Shown here one piece after another: positions 49,616 to 59,119 of a stretch of DNA of 64,000 bases. Origin of the DNA: Prevotella sp. (GTDB lineage: Bacteria > Bacteroidota > Bacteroidia > Bacteroidales > Bacteroidaceae); the NCBI GenBank assembly GCA_016290175.1, contig JAEETD010000002.1, forward strand, positions 24,254-88,253, given 5' to 3'. The notes beneath the pieces were generated by a model. It was not told the DNA's origin. It worked only from the letters and a program-made list of their open reading frames with translations, and made no database searches. The number at the start of each line of letters is the position of its first letter. The first letter of the stretch is position 1. Position numbers and translations under genes: made by a program.

Positions 49616-51508
49616 CTATTCTTTATTCTCTGCATCGATAGCCTTGATCTTCTCTCGTAGGAGATTCATGTCATCTTTCAGTTTCTGTACCTTACGGTTC
49701 ATCTCGTCGATGAGGCTATTACCTTTCTTAGAGGAGGCATTCAGGAAACCGAGATTGTTCTCATAGGTCTGAATCTCCTGTTTCAGAGCCTCATATTGGC
49801 GGAACAAGCGGGCGCGCTCGTTGTCAAGAGCATTCTCACCACGTTCAGCCACCTGTTTCAGATTCTGTCTGAAGTTATTCAAGCGGCGCTTGGCCACATT
49901 GACATTCAGCTCTTTATAGAGCTTGTCGAGTACTGCATGGTATTCCTCGTAGAGTTTGTCCTTTTCCTTGAAGGGTACATGACCGATGGCCTGATACTCC
50001 TCAACGAGTTTCTGAACCGTCTCCTGGATATTATCACCAGCTTCTTCAGCAGCAGCCTTGAGTTTTTCGATCACCTCACGCTTCTTTTCCAGATTCTCGC
50101 GCTCTTCGCCACGCTGGCCGGCTCCGGCTGCATTGCGGGCATCGAAGAACTTATTGCAGGCACCAAGGAACTCCTCCCAAAGCTGGTCGCCCAACTTCTT
50201 GGGAACCATACCGATGGTCTTCCACTCTTTCTGGAGGGCAATGAACTTGTCGCCAGTGGCCTTCCAATCCGTTGAATCCTGCAGGGCCTTGGCTTTCTCG
50301 ATCAGGGCGCGCTTCTTCTCAGCATTCTCCTTAAAGGTATCCTTCAGGGTCTTGAAATAGGTGGCCTTTCTACCGAAGAAATCGTCGCAGGCAGCACGGA
50401 AACGCTCGAAGATCTTGACGTTCATCTTCTGAGGTGCAAAACCGATGGTCTTCCACTCTGCTTGGATATCGATGATTTCCTTGGTATGCTTCTCCCAGTC
50501 ACCACTGCCCTTGTTCTCTTGAGCGGCAATGGCCTCTACCTTCTCGCATAGTTCCGTCTTACGGGCCAGATTCTCCTCTTCCTTAGCGCGTACACTTTCG
50601 AAATGCTGCTGATGACGCTTGTTGATGATGGTTGAGGCAGCCTTGAAACGGTTCCAGATCTCTTCACGTTGTTCTTTAGCTACCGGACCGATTTCACGAT
50701 ATTCGGCATGTAGTTTCTGGAGCTGATGGAAGGCACTGATGATATCGGGCTCGTCGGCCAGTTTCTCTGCAGCCTCACAGAGTTTGGTCTTCAGTCCGTA
50801 ATTTTTCTTGAAATCATATTCGCGGGCTTCGCTGTTCAGTTTGAGCAGGTCGTAGAACTGTTCTACATACAGCTGATAGTTACGCCACAACTCATTGGCT
50901 TTCTCAGCTGGAACATTTTTGATCTCACGCCACTCTGCCTGAAGGGCCTTGAACTCCTGATATGCTTTGTTGGCTTCCTCCGGAGAGGTGATCATACTCT
51001 TGATCTTCTCAATGATAGCGAGTTTCTTCTCCAGGTTCACCAGCTTTTCAGCTTCCTGTTCCTTGAAAAGTTTTGCGCGCTTTTCCTTGATTATACCCAT
51101 TTCAGCCTTGAAAACTTCCTCATCCTCATCGGGAGTAATCTGATAAGCTTCAGGATCGCCGCCACCGTCGATATAGGCCTTCAGATTGGCTTCGCGCTCT
51201 GCGATGTGCAGTTTGTAGAAAGAGGTCTTCAGGTAATCGATTTCCTCTTTCTGAGGATTTTCGTCACCATGGGCTATCTCCTTGATGCGGTCGAGCACCT
51301 CCTTCTTGGTCTCATAGACCTTATGGGGTTGCTCTTCTTCTGCAACGGGAGCCTCTTCTTCTGCAGCGGGAGCCACTTCTTCAGCGACAGGTGCCTCCTC
51401 TTCTGTAACGGGAGCCACTTCTGGGGTTTCTACTTCAGGAGCTGTCATTTCCTGATTAACTTCTTCTTTTACCTCTTGCTCGAGGATGTTGTCTTGAGAG
51501 TCCATCAT
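49616..51508 (-). CDS. DUF349 repeat protein with acidic A/P/E-rich N-terminus
   Basis: Repeated W-x(n)-F-x(n)-W helices (LQAEWREIKNVPAEKANELWRNYQ..., IQAEWKTIGFAPQKMN, LQKEWKTIGMVPKKLGDQLWEEF). Confidence 0.9.
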   Translation of the reverse strand: MMDSQDNILEQEVKEEVNQEMTAPEVETPEVAPVTEEEAPVAEEVAPAAEEEAPVAEEEQPHKVYETKKEVLDRIKEIAHGDENPQKEEIDYLKTSFYKLHIAEREANLKAYIDGGGDPEAYQITPDEDEEVFKAEMGIIKEKRAKLFKEQEAEKLVNLEKKLAIIEKIKSMITSPEEANKAYQEFKALQAEWREIKNVPAEKANELWRNYQLYVEQFYDLLKLNSEAREYDFKKNYGLKTKLCEAAEKLADEPDIISAFHQLQKLHAEYREIGPVAKEQREEIWNRFKAASTIINKRHQQHFESVRAKEEENLARKTELCEKVEAIAAQENKGSGDWEKHTKEIIDIQAEWKTIGFAPQKMNVKIFERFRAACDDFFGRKATYFKTLKDTFKENAEKKRALIEKAKALQDSTDWKATGDKFIALQKEWKTIGMVPKKLGDQLWEEFLGACNKFFDARNAAGAGQRGEERENLEKKREVIEKLKAAAEEAGDNIQETVQKLVEEYQAIGHVPFKEKDKLYEEYHAVLDKLYKELNVNVAKRRLNNFRQNLKQVAERGENALDNERARLFRQYEALKQEIQTYENNLGFLNASSKKGNSLIDEMNRKVQKLKDDMNLLREKIKAIDAENKE

Positions 51509-51607
51509 TTAACTTTTTTAGTTACTGACTTGATTGAGTTCACACAATATGTGGCAAAATTAAGCAATTTTTCCGGAACTGCCTAATAATTAACATTCTT
51601 TATGCTA

Positions 51608-52534
51608 TTATACCAGTCTCTTGTGGCGGAAGAACCACCAACACATGCCCGATACGCAGATGGAGAGGATGATGGCGATGATGAATCCCCATGGTTTTTC
51701 TTCCATGCCATTGACGAGGTTCATGCCAAACATCGAAGTGATCAGCGTCGGTATCATCATAATGATGGTGACGGATGTCAGGGTACGCATCACGGTGTTC
51801 ATGTTGTTGTTGATGATGCTCTGGTAGGTGTCCATCGTCGATTCCAGAATATTGGAGTAGATAAGCGTCGTCTCGCGGGCCTGTGTCATCTCAATATTAA
51901 CATCTTCGATGAGGTCGGCATCCAATTCGTCGATCTGGAGTTTGAACTTCAGTTTCGAGAGCAGCGTTTCGTTGCCTCGGATGGAGGTCTGGAAGTAGGT
52001 GAGTGAGTCTTGCAGACGGCTAAGACCGATCAGACTCTCATTGTTCACTTCCTTATCGAGGTTACGCTTAGCCTTGTCGACGAGCATCGAGATCTGTTTC
52101 AGACGTTTCAGGTACCAGACGGCGCTGCTGAGGAACAGACGGAAGATCATGTCCACATGATCGGTAAAGCCCACACCTCGTTTCTGTTGGAAGGATACGA
52201 AATCAATCATCATGTTCGTTTCGTAGAAACAGACGGTGATGGTGACATCGCGTTTGTGAATGATACCAAGGGGCACGGTAGTATAGGGCGTCCTCGACCG
52301 TATCTCCTTGACATAGGGAATACGGAGGATAATGAGCATCCATCCGTCGTCGTACTCATAACGGGCACGCTCGTCGGTATCGCTGATGTCCGACATGAAA
52401 TAGTCGGGGATATTGAACTTCTCTTCGAGTTCACGCTGGTCTTCTTCGGTGGGGCATGTCACCTGTATCCAGCAATTGGGCTGCCACTCTGTGAGTTGGG
52501 CCAGTCCGCCTTGGGTGTTCCAGAAAGTCTTCAT
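51608..52534 (-). CDS. corA: CorA-family magnesium transporter
   Basis: C-terminal TMs with IPTLITSMFGMNLVNGME (GMN motif). Confidence 0.92.
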   Translation of the reverse strand: MKTFWNTQGGLAQLTEWQPNCWIQVTCPTEEDQRELEEKFNIPDYFMSDISDTDERARYEYDDGWMLIILRIPYVKEIRSRTPYTTVPLGIIHKRDVTITVCFYETNMMIDFVSFQQKRGVGFTDHVDMIFRLFLSSAVWYLKRLKQISMLVDKAKRNLDKEVNNESLIGLSRLQDSLTYFQTSIRGNETLLSKLKFKLQIDELDADLIEDVNIEMTQARETTLIYSNILESTMDTYQSIINNNMNTVMRTLTSVTIIMMIPTLITSMFGMNLVNGMEEKPWGFIIAIILSICVSGMCWWFFRHKRLV

Positions 52535-52705
52535 TGTGCTAATCCTTCTTTAATGCATAATTCATAATGCATAATACATAATTGTTAGCGGCAAAGGGAT
52601 TAGCAGCCTTGCCACTCGTCCCCCGCCTTTACGAATTGTAATTTTCCGCCGGGTAATCGTCCATAATTATATTAATACTTTGGTTTATCGGGTGCAAAGA
52701 TAAAT

Positions 52706-52745
52706 AAAAAATGCAGATTTGCCAAGCAAATCTGCATTTTTTTGA
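52706..52745. terminator. Bidirectional terminator downstream of pepD
   Basis: aaatgcagatttgc-caa-gcaaatctgcattttttt. Confidence 0.85.
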
Positions 52746-52749
52746 ATAA

Positions 52750-54207
52750 TTATTTCTCAGGAATGTCCTCAAGGGTTTTCTTGAGCAGCTGCCAGAATGG
52801 TTCGACGGTAGCGATAAGGGCACGTTCGGTGGTGGTGTGAGGCGACTTCATCGTAGGACCAAGAGAAACCACATCGAGATGAGGATACTTGCCGAGAATA
52901 ATCGAGCACTCCAGACCTGCGTGGTCCACTTGAATGATACCATCGGCATTGAACAGTTCCTTGTACTCCTTCAGCAACAAGTGTAGGATTTCTGACTCTG
53001 GGTTGGGATCCCAGCCGCCATACGAACCGGCTGTTTCCACCTTCATACCTGCCATGTTGAAACAACTCTCCAGGGTCTTGACGATATAATCCTTCATATC
53101 CTCACGGCTACTACGGGCGAGGATCTTCAGCATTGACTTGCCTTCACCGATGTTGATGATGGCGAGGTTGCTGGAGGTCTCTACTACACTGGGGTAGGAG
53201 GGAATCATACGTACCACACCGTCGTGGCAGCCGTAAATGGCATTGATGAGGTTGTCCTGGATTTCCTCGGGAACTTCCATCTTCGGCGTCTCGATATCCT
53301 CGCAGATTACTTCGATACCACTCTCGATGCCTTTATATTCATCGGTAAAATCCTCGAGCCAGTCTGCTGCGAGTCCCTTCAGGGCCTCTACGTTCTCCTT
53401 TGGCAATGTCAGTACGGCCTCTGCCTTGAATGGGATGGCATTACGCATGTTGCCACCCTGCCAAGATGCCAAGCGAGCCTCGCACTCTTCGATAGCCTCG
53501 CGAACGAGACGCACCAACAGCTTGTTGGCATTACCACGACCTTCGTGGATCTCCAGCCCAGAGTGTCCGCCACGCAGCCCCTTGACAGTAACCTTCACAG
53601 CAGCATCTTCGGGATCGGTCTCCACCTCTTTATAATCGAGTGTTGCGGTGATATTGATACCTCCTGCAGAGCCGATGACGAATTTGCCCCAGTGCTCAGA
53701 GTCGAGGTTCATGAGGATATCACCGTTCAATTCGCCTGCAGGCAGGCCATTGGCACCAAACATACCCGTTTCTTCGTCAGCCGTAATCAGGGCTTCAATA
53801 GGTCCGTGCTTCAGCGCCTTGTCCTCCATGATGGCCATGATGGCAGCCACACCTAAACCGTTGTCAGCACCGAGGGTAGTACCCTTGGCCTTTACCCACT
53901 CGCCATCGATCCAGGGTTGGATGGGATCGGTCTCGAAGTTGTGGGTACTCTCGGGTGTCTTCTGCGGTACCATATCCATGTGGGCCTGCAGGATGACGCC
54001 TTTTTTCTTCTCCAGACCAGGCGAAGCGGGCTTGCGCATCACAATATTGTCTGCGGGGTCCTTAAAGGCCTCAACACCAACCTGCTTGGCAAAGTCGAGC
54101 AGGAACTGTTGTACTTTCTCGAGATGTCCACTTGGACGTGGAACTTGTGTCAGTGCATAAAAATTCTTCCAAATGCACGTTGGGTTCAGATTCTTAATTT
54201 CACTCAT
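52750..54207 (-). CDS. pepD: Aminoacyl-histidine dipeptidase
   Basis: VILQAHMDMVPQKTPEST, GTTLGADNGLGVAAIMAIMED, GLRGGHSGLEIHEGRGNANKLL. Confidence 0.95.
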   Translation of the reverse strand: MSEIKNLNPTCIWKNFYALTQVPRPSGHLEKVQQFLLDFAKQVGVEAFKDPADNIVMRKPASPGLEKKKGVILQAHMDMVPQKTPESTHNFETDPIQPWIDGEWVKAKGTTLGADNGLGVAAIMAIMEDKALKHGPIEALITADEETGMFGANGLPAGELNGDILMNLDSEHWGKFVIGSAGGINITATLDYKEVETDPEDAAVKVTVKGLRGGHSGLEIHEGRGNANKLLVRLVREAIEECEARLASWQGGNMRNAIPFKAEAVLTLPKENVEALKGLAADWLEDFTDEYKGIESGIEVICEDIETPKMEVPEEIQDNLINAIYGCHDGVVRMIPSYPSVVETSSNLAIINIGEGKSMLKILARSSREDMKDYIVKTLESCFNMAGMKVETAGSYGGWDPNPESEILHLLLKEYKELFNADGIIQVDHAGLECSIILGKYPHLDVVSLGPTMKSPHTTTERALIATVEPFWQLLKKTLEDIPEK

Positions 54208-54209
54208 AG

Positions 54210-55256
54210 TTATGTTGTTTGAGGGTTAAAACGTTTCGTAAACAAGAGGGCGGCCCAGGCATAGATACCGAGAGCAATTACCAATAGGGTCTGTACGGTA
54301 TGTACGATAAGTACGAACCAGAGCGCCTGTTCATCGGCTACGCCATAGAGAATCAGCATCGTCTTGATAGCAAAGTGCCAGGGACCAGCCCCGTTGGGCG
54401 TGGGTACGATGACGGCGAAGTTGGCCACCACGAACGATACCAGTGCACAGCCGATACCAAGATGTGCAGTGAAGTCGAAACAGAAGAACGTCAGATAATA
54501 ATGCAGGAAGTACATCACCCAAATACCGATGGAGAAAAACAGATAGAGTGGCAGGTTTTTGACTCCTTTCAGGGATAGTACACCTTCCCAGATACCACTC
54601 AGTGTCATCTTCACCTTATTATATATAGAGAAATTCTTCAGCAACAGATGCAGTAGAATAAAAACAGCGATAGCGCAAATGGCCGTCACGAGCCAGCCTG
54701 TCAGCGAGAAACTCTCGAGGATGTGGTCTAGGGAGGTGCCCGTTTTTTTGAAGAACGTACCGAAGACACTCATCTCTATTAATAGGATGATACCGGAATA
54801 GAACATTACGATCAGCGTGTCGACAGCTCGTTCTGTCACCACCGTACCCAATGCCTTGCTGAACGACACTCCATCGTAGCGTTTCAGTATGGCGCAACGT
54901 GAGAACTCACCGATACGTGGAATGATAAGACTGGCAGCGTAGGAGATGAAGACGGCATGTAAACAGGTAGCACTGCGAGCCCTGATCTTCTGGCTGGAAA
55001 GGGGTTGTTGGGTAGTGCTTGGCGACAGATCGTCAATAGGATCTAACGTCTGCTTCCATCGCCAGCCACGGAACATCTGTGCCAGGATGCCGAAGGGAAA
55101 TGACAACAGCATCCAGGTCCAGTTCATTTCTTCCCTCACCACACGATCAATCGTCGAGAGGTCCTCACCACGGTACATCCACCACAATATCGCTCCGCCA
55201 AGCAGGAAAGGCAGTACGATTTTGACGATGTTTCCGAGTATGCTTTTCTGTTCCAT
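54210..55256 (-). CDS. Lysylphosphatidylglycerol synthase TM region / UPF0104-like membrane protein
   Basis: Polytopic ORF; RIGEFSRCAILKRYDGVSFSKALGTVVTERAVDTL; start MEQKSIL preferred. Confidence 0.82.
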   Translation of the reverse strand: MEQKSILGNIVKIVLPFLLGGAILWWMYRGEDLSTIDRVVREEMNWTWMLLSFPFGILAQMFRGWRWKQTLDPIDDLSPSTTQQPLSSQKIRARSATCLHAVFISYAASLIIPRIGEFSRCAILKRYDGVSFSKALGTVVTERAVDTLIVMFYSGIILLIEMSVFGTFFKKTGTSLDHILESFSLTGWLVTAICAIAVFILLHLLLKNFSIYNKVKMTLSGIWEGVLSLKGVKNLPLYLFFSIGIWVMYFLHYYLTFFCFDFTAHLGIGCALVSFVVANFAVIVPTPNGAGPWHFAIKTMLILYGVADEQALWFVLIVHTVQTLLVIALGIYAWAALLFTKRFNPQTT

Positions 55257-55274
55257 TGGTGCAAAGGTACATAA

Positions 55275-55302
55275 ATAATTCATAATTCATAATTCATAAT
55301 TC
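55275..55302. repeat. 4 x ATAATTC (7-bp unit) between divergent promoters
   Basis: ataattc x4 plus partial unit. Confidence 0.88.
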
Positions 55303-55338
55303 ATAATTTTACAATATTTTTATTATCTTTGCACCCAA

Positions 55339-56133
55339 ATGAAGCAAGTAAGACCAAAAAAGAATCTTGGTCAGCATTTTCTGACCGACCTGAGTATCGC
55401 CAAACGAATTGCTGATACGGTGGATGAACCCTATGCGGAGCTGCCTGTACTCGAGGTGGGTCCGGGGATGGGTGTAATGACACAATATCTTGTGGAGAAA
55501 CCCCGTCCGTTGAAGGTCGTGGAGATAGACCGTGAGAGTGTGGCTTATCTCCGAGAGAATTTTCCCCGTCTTAATAATAATATAATAGGTGGCGATTTCC
55601 TCCGTATGGATCTTCAAGAGGTGTTTGATGGACAGCAATTCGTTCTGACAGGCAATTATCCCTACGATATCTCCTCGCAGATCTTTTTCAAGATGCTTGA
55701 AAACAAAGACCTGATACCTTGTTGTACAGGTATGATTCAGCATGAGGTAGCTGTCCGAATGGCGTCGCAGCCAGGAAATAAACAGTATGGTATTCTTTCC
55801 GTCTTGATTCAGGCTTGGTATAACGTTGAGTATCTCTTCACCGTCGAACCCTCCGTTTTCAATCCGCCTCCCAAGGTGCAGAGTGCCGTCATCCGTATGA
55901 CACGTAACACGGTCACCGACCTTGGTTGCGATGAACAATTGTTCCGTCGTGTCGTCAAGACCACCTTTAACCAGCGTCGTAAAATGCTCCGTGTCTCTCT
56001 TCGGCAGTTGTTTGATGCAGCACACCCTGTTCCTGTAGGTTTCTTTGACGACCCGATGATGACGCGCAGGCCTGAGCAACTCTCTATTCCGGAATTTGTG
56101 GAACTGACTAATAAGATAGATATCATTATATAA
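55339..56133 (+). CDS. rsmA: 16S rRNA (adenine1518-N6/1519-N6) dimethyltransferase
   Basis: RPKKNLGQHFLTDLSIAKRI, LEVGPGMGVMTQYL, LTGNYPYDISSQI. Confidence 0.96.
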   Translation: MKQVRPKKNLGQHFLTDLSIAKRIADTVDEPYAELPVLEVGPGMGVMTQYLVEKPRPLKVVEIDRESVAYLRENFPRLNNNIIGGDFLRMDLQEVFDGQQFVLTGNYPYDISSQIFFKMLENKDLIPCCTGMIQHEVAVRMASQPGNKQYGILSVLIQAWYNVEYLFTVEPSVFNPPPKVQSAVIRMTRNTVTDLGCDEQLFRRVVKTTFNQRRKMLRVSLRQLFDAAHPVPVGFFDDPMMTRRPEQLSIPEFVELTNKIDIII

Positions 56134-56152
56134 AAGAACACAAAAAGCATCT

Positions 56153-57223
56153 ATGGATAATCATTTGGATCTGCATAGTGAGTTGTTGTTGGAACAATTC
56201 CATGAGCTATTGCCTCGGTTGAAAGAACTGGAGCAGCAGGTGGTGGATAAGTTGACGACCACTTTGTCGCGCATGAGTATCAGTCTTAATACGGTGGAGC
56301 ATCGTATCAAAACAGAGCAGTCGTTTATCGGGAAATTGGAACGAAAAGGACAGAAGTACAAGGATATTAATGACGTGACCGACTTGTTGGGTGTTCGTGT
56401 GGTGACGTTTTTCACAGATGATGTTGATAGGGTGGCGGCCATTGTCAAGGAACTGTTCCGTGTTGATTGGAAAAACTCTGTTGATAAGCGCAAGAGGCAC
56501 GACCTCACCAGCTTCGGCTATAGTTCACTCCATTATATCTGTCGCCTGTATGAGGGTGAACTGAGCAATATTGCCTTTGAGGTGCAGATACGTACGGTTT
56601 TGCAACATGCGTGGTCGGCTATGGAACATGACATCGGTTATAAAGGCTCTGTGAAACTGCCGCCAGAGTTTCAACGTCAGTTCAGTCGTCTGGCAGGTAT
56701 GTTGGAACTAGCCGATGATGAATTCAGTCGTCTCCGTACAACGATGAGCAGATACACGCGAGATTTACAGAATTTGGTGGATTCGGGTCGTCTTGACAAA
56801 GTTCCTTTGAATAATAATACTTTCAGTGACTATCTCAAGACACGTCCCTTCGATCGTCTGAACCATCGTATTGCGGCCGTCAATCAGGCTGAGATTGTTT
56901 CTGTTTCGTTATTGCCTTTTTGTGAGGTGTTTGAGGGCTTCGGTTTCAAGACGTTGGGCGATGTTGATACCTTCGTCCGGGAGAATGAGGAGGATGCCTA
57001 CCAATTGGCCCTGACAGGTCTGGCAGTGACCGACCTTGATATCCTTTCGGAATATGTCGGTGTTCAGAACCTTTGCTTTGTGTATGTTTTGAAAGACGGT
57101 GGAGGACGTTCTGCCATTAAGGCCGTCTACGATACCATCTACGGCGAACAGAAAACCAATGCTCCACTAGCCGACACTGTCATCAAAAAAGCGCGGAACC
57201 TGTCGTTTATGAATCAGTTGTAG
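56153..57223 (+). CDS. RelA/SpoT (nucleotidyltransferase-like) domain protein
   Basis: EHRIKTEQSFIGKLERKG, DVTDLLGVRVVTFFTDDV, FGYSSLHYICRL, EVQIRTVLQHAWSAMEHDIGYK. Confidence 0.88.
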   Translation: MDNHLDLHSELLLEQFHELLPRLKELEQQVVDKLTTTLSRMSISLNTVEHRIKTEQSFIGKLERKGQKYKDINDVTDLLGVRVVTFFTDDVDRVAAIVKELFRVDWKNSVDKRKRHDLTSFGYSSLHYICRLYEGELSNIAFEVQIRTVLQHAWSAMEHDIGYKGSVKLPPEFQRQFSRLAGMLELADDEFSRLRTTMSRYTRDLQNLVDSGRLDKVPLNNNTFSDYLKTRPFDRLNHRIAAVNQAEIVSVSLLPFCEVFEGFGFKTLGDVDTFVRENEEDAYQLALTGLAVTDLDILSEYVGVQNLCFVYVLKDGGGRSAIKAVYDTIYGEQKTNAPLADTVIKKARNLSFMNQL

Positions 57224-57375
57224 TTTTAGACGTTAAAAAATCCCGTTTTCGCACACAAAAGCGGTGTGTTCGCACACAATGAGTTGATTTACATCAAAAG
57301 AAATGCGTTTTTTATGCAAAAACAAGGTGTAATCCATTGCGGATTGCAAAAAACGCCGTACCTTTGCATCGTCAA

Positions 57376-57648
57376 AAGACAAAAAGATAATCTTCAATAG
57401 AATAATTAGTTAAGGTAATAAAAGATTCGTTTCATTGTTAGTTAGAGTTAGTTAGTAGTTAATAGTTAGTAATTAGTTTTGGTTTTAAGTTGATTTAATA
57501 GGTATTACAGTGGTAATAAAGATTTGTTAGAAAGGATAACACAACACCGTCGTGAGACGAAGTTGTTTGTTTCGAAAAAAGGTTTTTAGTTATTCATAGA
57601 TTGTTGGTGCCGCTCCTGAGTCGTTGATGATTCGAGAGCGGTTATTTT
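57376..57648 (+). ncRNA. Candidate noncoding RNA with its own promoter and terminator
   Basis: GCCGTACCTTTGCATC near 57355-57370; no convincing ORF; hairpin gccgctc...gagcggt then attttttg at the 3' end. Confidence 0.5.
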
Positions 57649-59033
57649 TTGTTGGTAACCCTTAACTTCTCAGACCAGTTGCCTTTGAAAAGACGAACGA
57701 GGAAGATGCTTCCACGGAAGGTGAGTTCGGTGGCCATTGCCATCCACACACCTTTCAGACCATACTTCGGCGCGAGGGAGGCAGCGAGTGTCAGACGTAC
57801 GGCCCACATAGAAACAAGACTCATAATGGCAGGGATAATCGTGTCGCCAGCACCGATGAACACACCGTTAGCAACGATGGCGGCTGCAAACATCGGCTCT
57901 GCCCAGGCCTCGATACGCAACACTTGAGTGCCTTGTGCTATCACTTCCTCCACTGGTGACATCAGTGACATCAGTTCTGGTGCGAAGGTCCACATCAGTA
58001 CACCCATCACCGTCATCACAGCGATACCCAGACCCACGGACATCCTTGCAAACGAACGTGTCAGTATCTTCTGGCCAGCTCCAATGCCTTGTCCCACCAG
58101 TGTTGTAGCAGCTTCAGCAATTCCGTAGCCGGGCATATAGCAGAGACTCTCTACAGTGATGGCCAAAGAATGGGCAGCGATAGCGATGGTTCCCAAAGGA
58201 GCAACAATCATCGTACTTACCACATACGCCCCTCCCATCAGCAGATGTTGAAGCCCCATTGGTGCACCTATCTTAAAGGCAGTGCTAATAGTATCCGATT
58301 TGGGTTTGAACGATCCAGGACGTCCTACGAGTGAGAGCATCTTCGATTTGACGAGCAGGAAATATAGCATCAGTCCTGCTGTGATCAGCATAGCGACACC
58401 TGTTCCTATGGCCGCTCCCATCACGCCCAGATCAAGGATATAGATAAAGATGTAGTTGAAAATAACATCCATCACACACATACCAATATTCAGCATCGAG
58501 GGAATCTTCATGTTGCCCGAACACTTCAGCATCGAACCTGCCAAGCCTTCTGCTTGGAAGAAGATACCCGCCAGACCGAAGATGGCAAAGTAGATAGAGG
58601 CATCGTGGGCAATTTCCTCACTGCCACCCATCCAATAGGGGAGGAAAGGTGCGATAATCACTGATATCAATGATGTCATGATAGCCCATACCAAGCAACA
58701 GACCATCGACTGGCGCAGAACCCTTCGTGCCGCCTCGAAGTCGTTGGCACCAATGAAGTGAGCCACCTGAACGGAGAATCCCATATTCGCAGCTGAGGCC
58801 AGACCACCCATCAGCCATCCCGTCGTCTCTACCAGTCCGATGGCGGCTGAGGCCTTGGCTCCTAAGTGTCCCACCATTGAGGCGTCAATGAAAAACATCA
58901 CCGTGGCTGATATCTGAGCTAAGATCGAGGGAATACTCAAACTGACGATGAGCCAGAGTTTTTCACTCTGTGTCATCATTTTCCCCTCTCGAATATAGGA
59001 GAGCAGCAACTCGCTGTTCTTGACTTTCTTCAT
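57642..59033 (-). CDS. MATE family efflux transporter (ORF open to 59081)
   Basis: LSIPSILAQISATVMFFIDASMVGHLG, 12-TM MATE pattern; start MKKVKNSE preferred. Confidence 0.92.
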   Translation of the reverse strand: MKKVKNSELLLSYIREGKMMTQSEKLWLIVSLSIPSILAQISATVMFFIDASMVGHLGAKASAAIGLVETTGWLMGGLASAANMGFSVQVAHFIGANDFEAARRVLRQSMVCCLVWAIMTSLISVIIAPFLPYWMGGSEEIAHDASIYFAIFGLAGIFFQAEGLAGSMLKCSGNMKIPSMLNIGMCVMDVIFNYIFIYILDLGVMGAAIGTGVAMLITAGLMLYFLLVKSKMLSLVGRPGSFKPKSDTISTAFKIGAPMGLQHLLMGGAYVVSTMIVAPLGTIAIAAHSLAITVESLCYMPGYGIAEAATTLVGQGIGAGQKILTRSFARMSVGLGIAVMTVMGVLMWTFAPELMSLMSPVEEVIAQGTQVLRIEAWAEPMFAAAIVANGVFIGAGDTIIPAIMSLVSMWAVRLTLAASLAPKYGLKGVWMAMATELTFRGSIFLVRLFKGNWSEKLRVTNKK

Positions 59034-59119
59034 TTGGCCACAAAGGTAATAAAAAAATAAAAAAATGAAGCATTTTCTCATTTTTATTTCTTACCTTTGC
59101 CACTTGTAAATATAGAATT

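Noticed and set aside
52769-53065. 98-aa minus-strand ORF overlapping pepD
   Set aside because: Alternative frame of a clearly conserved pepD coding region.
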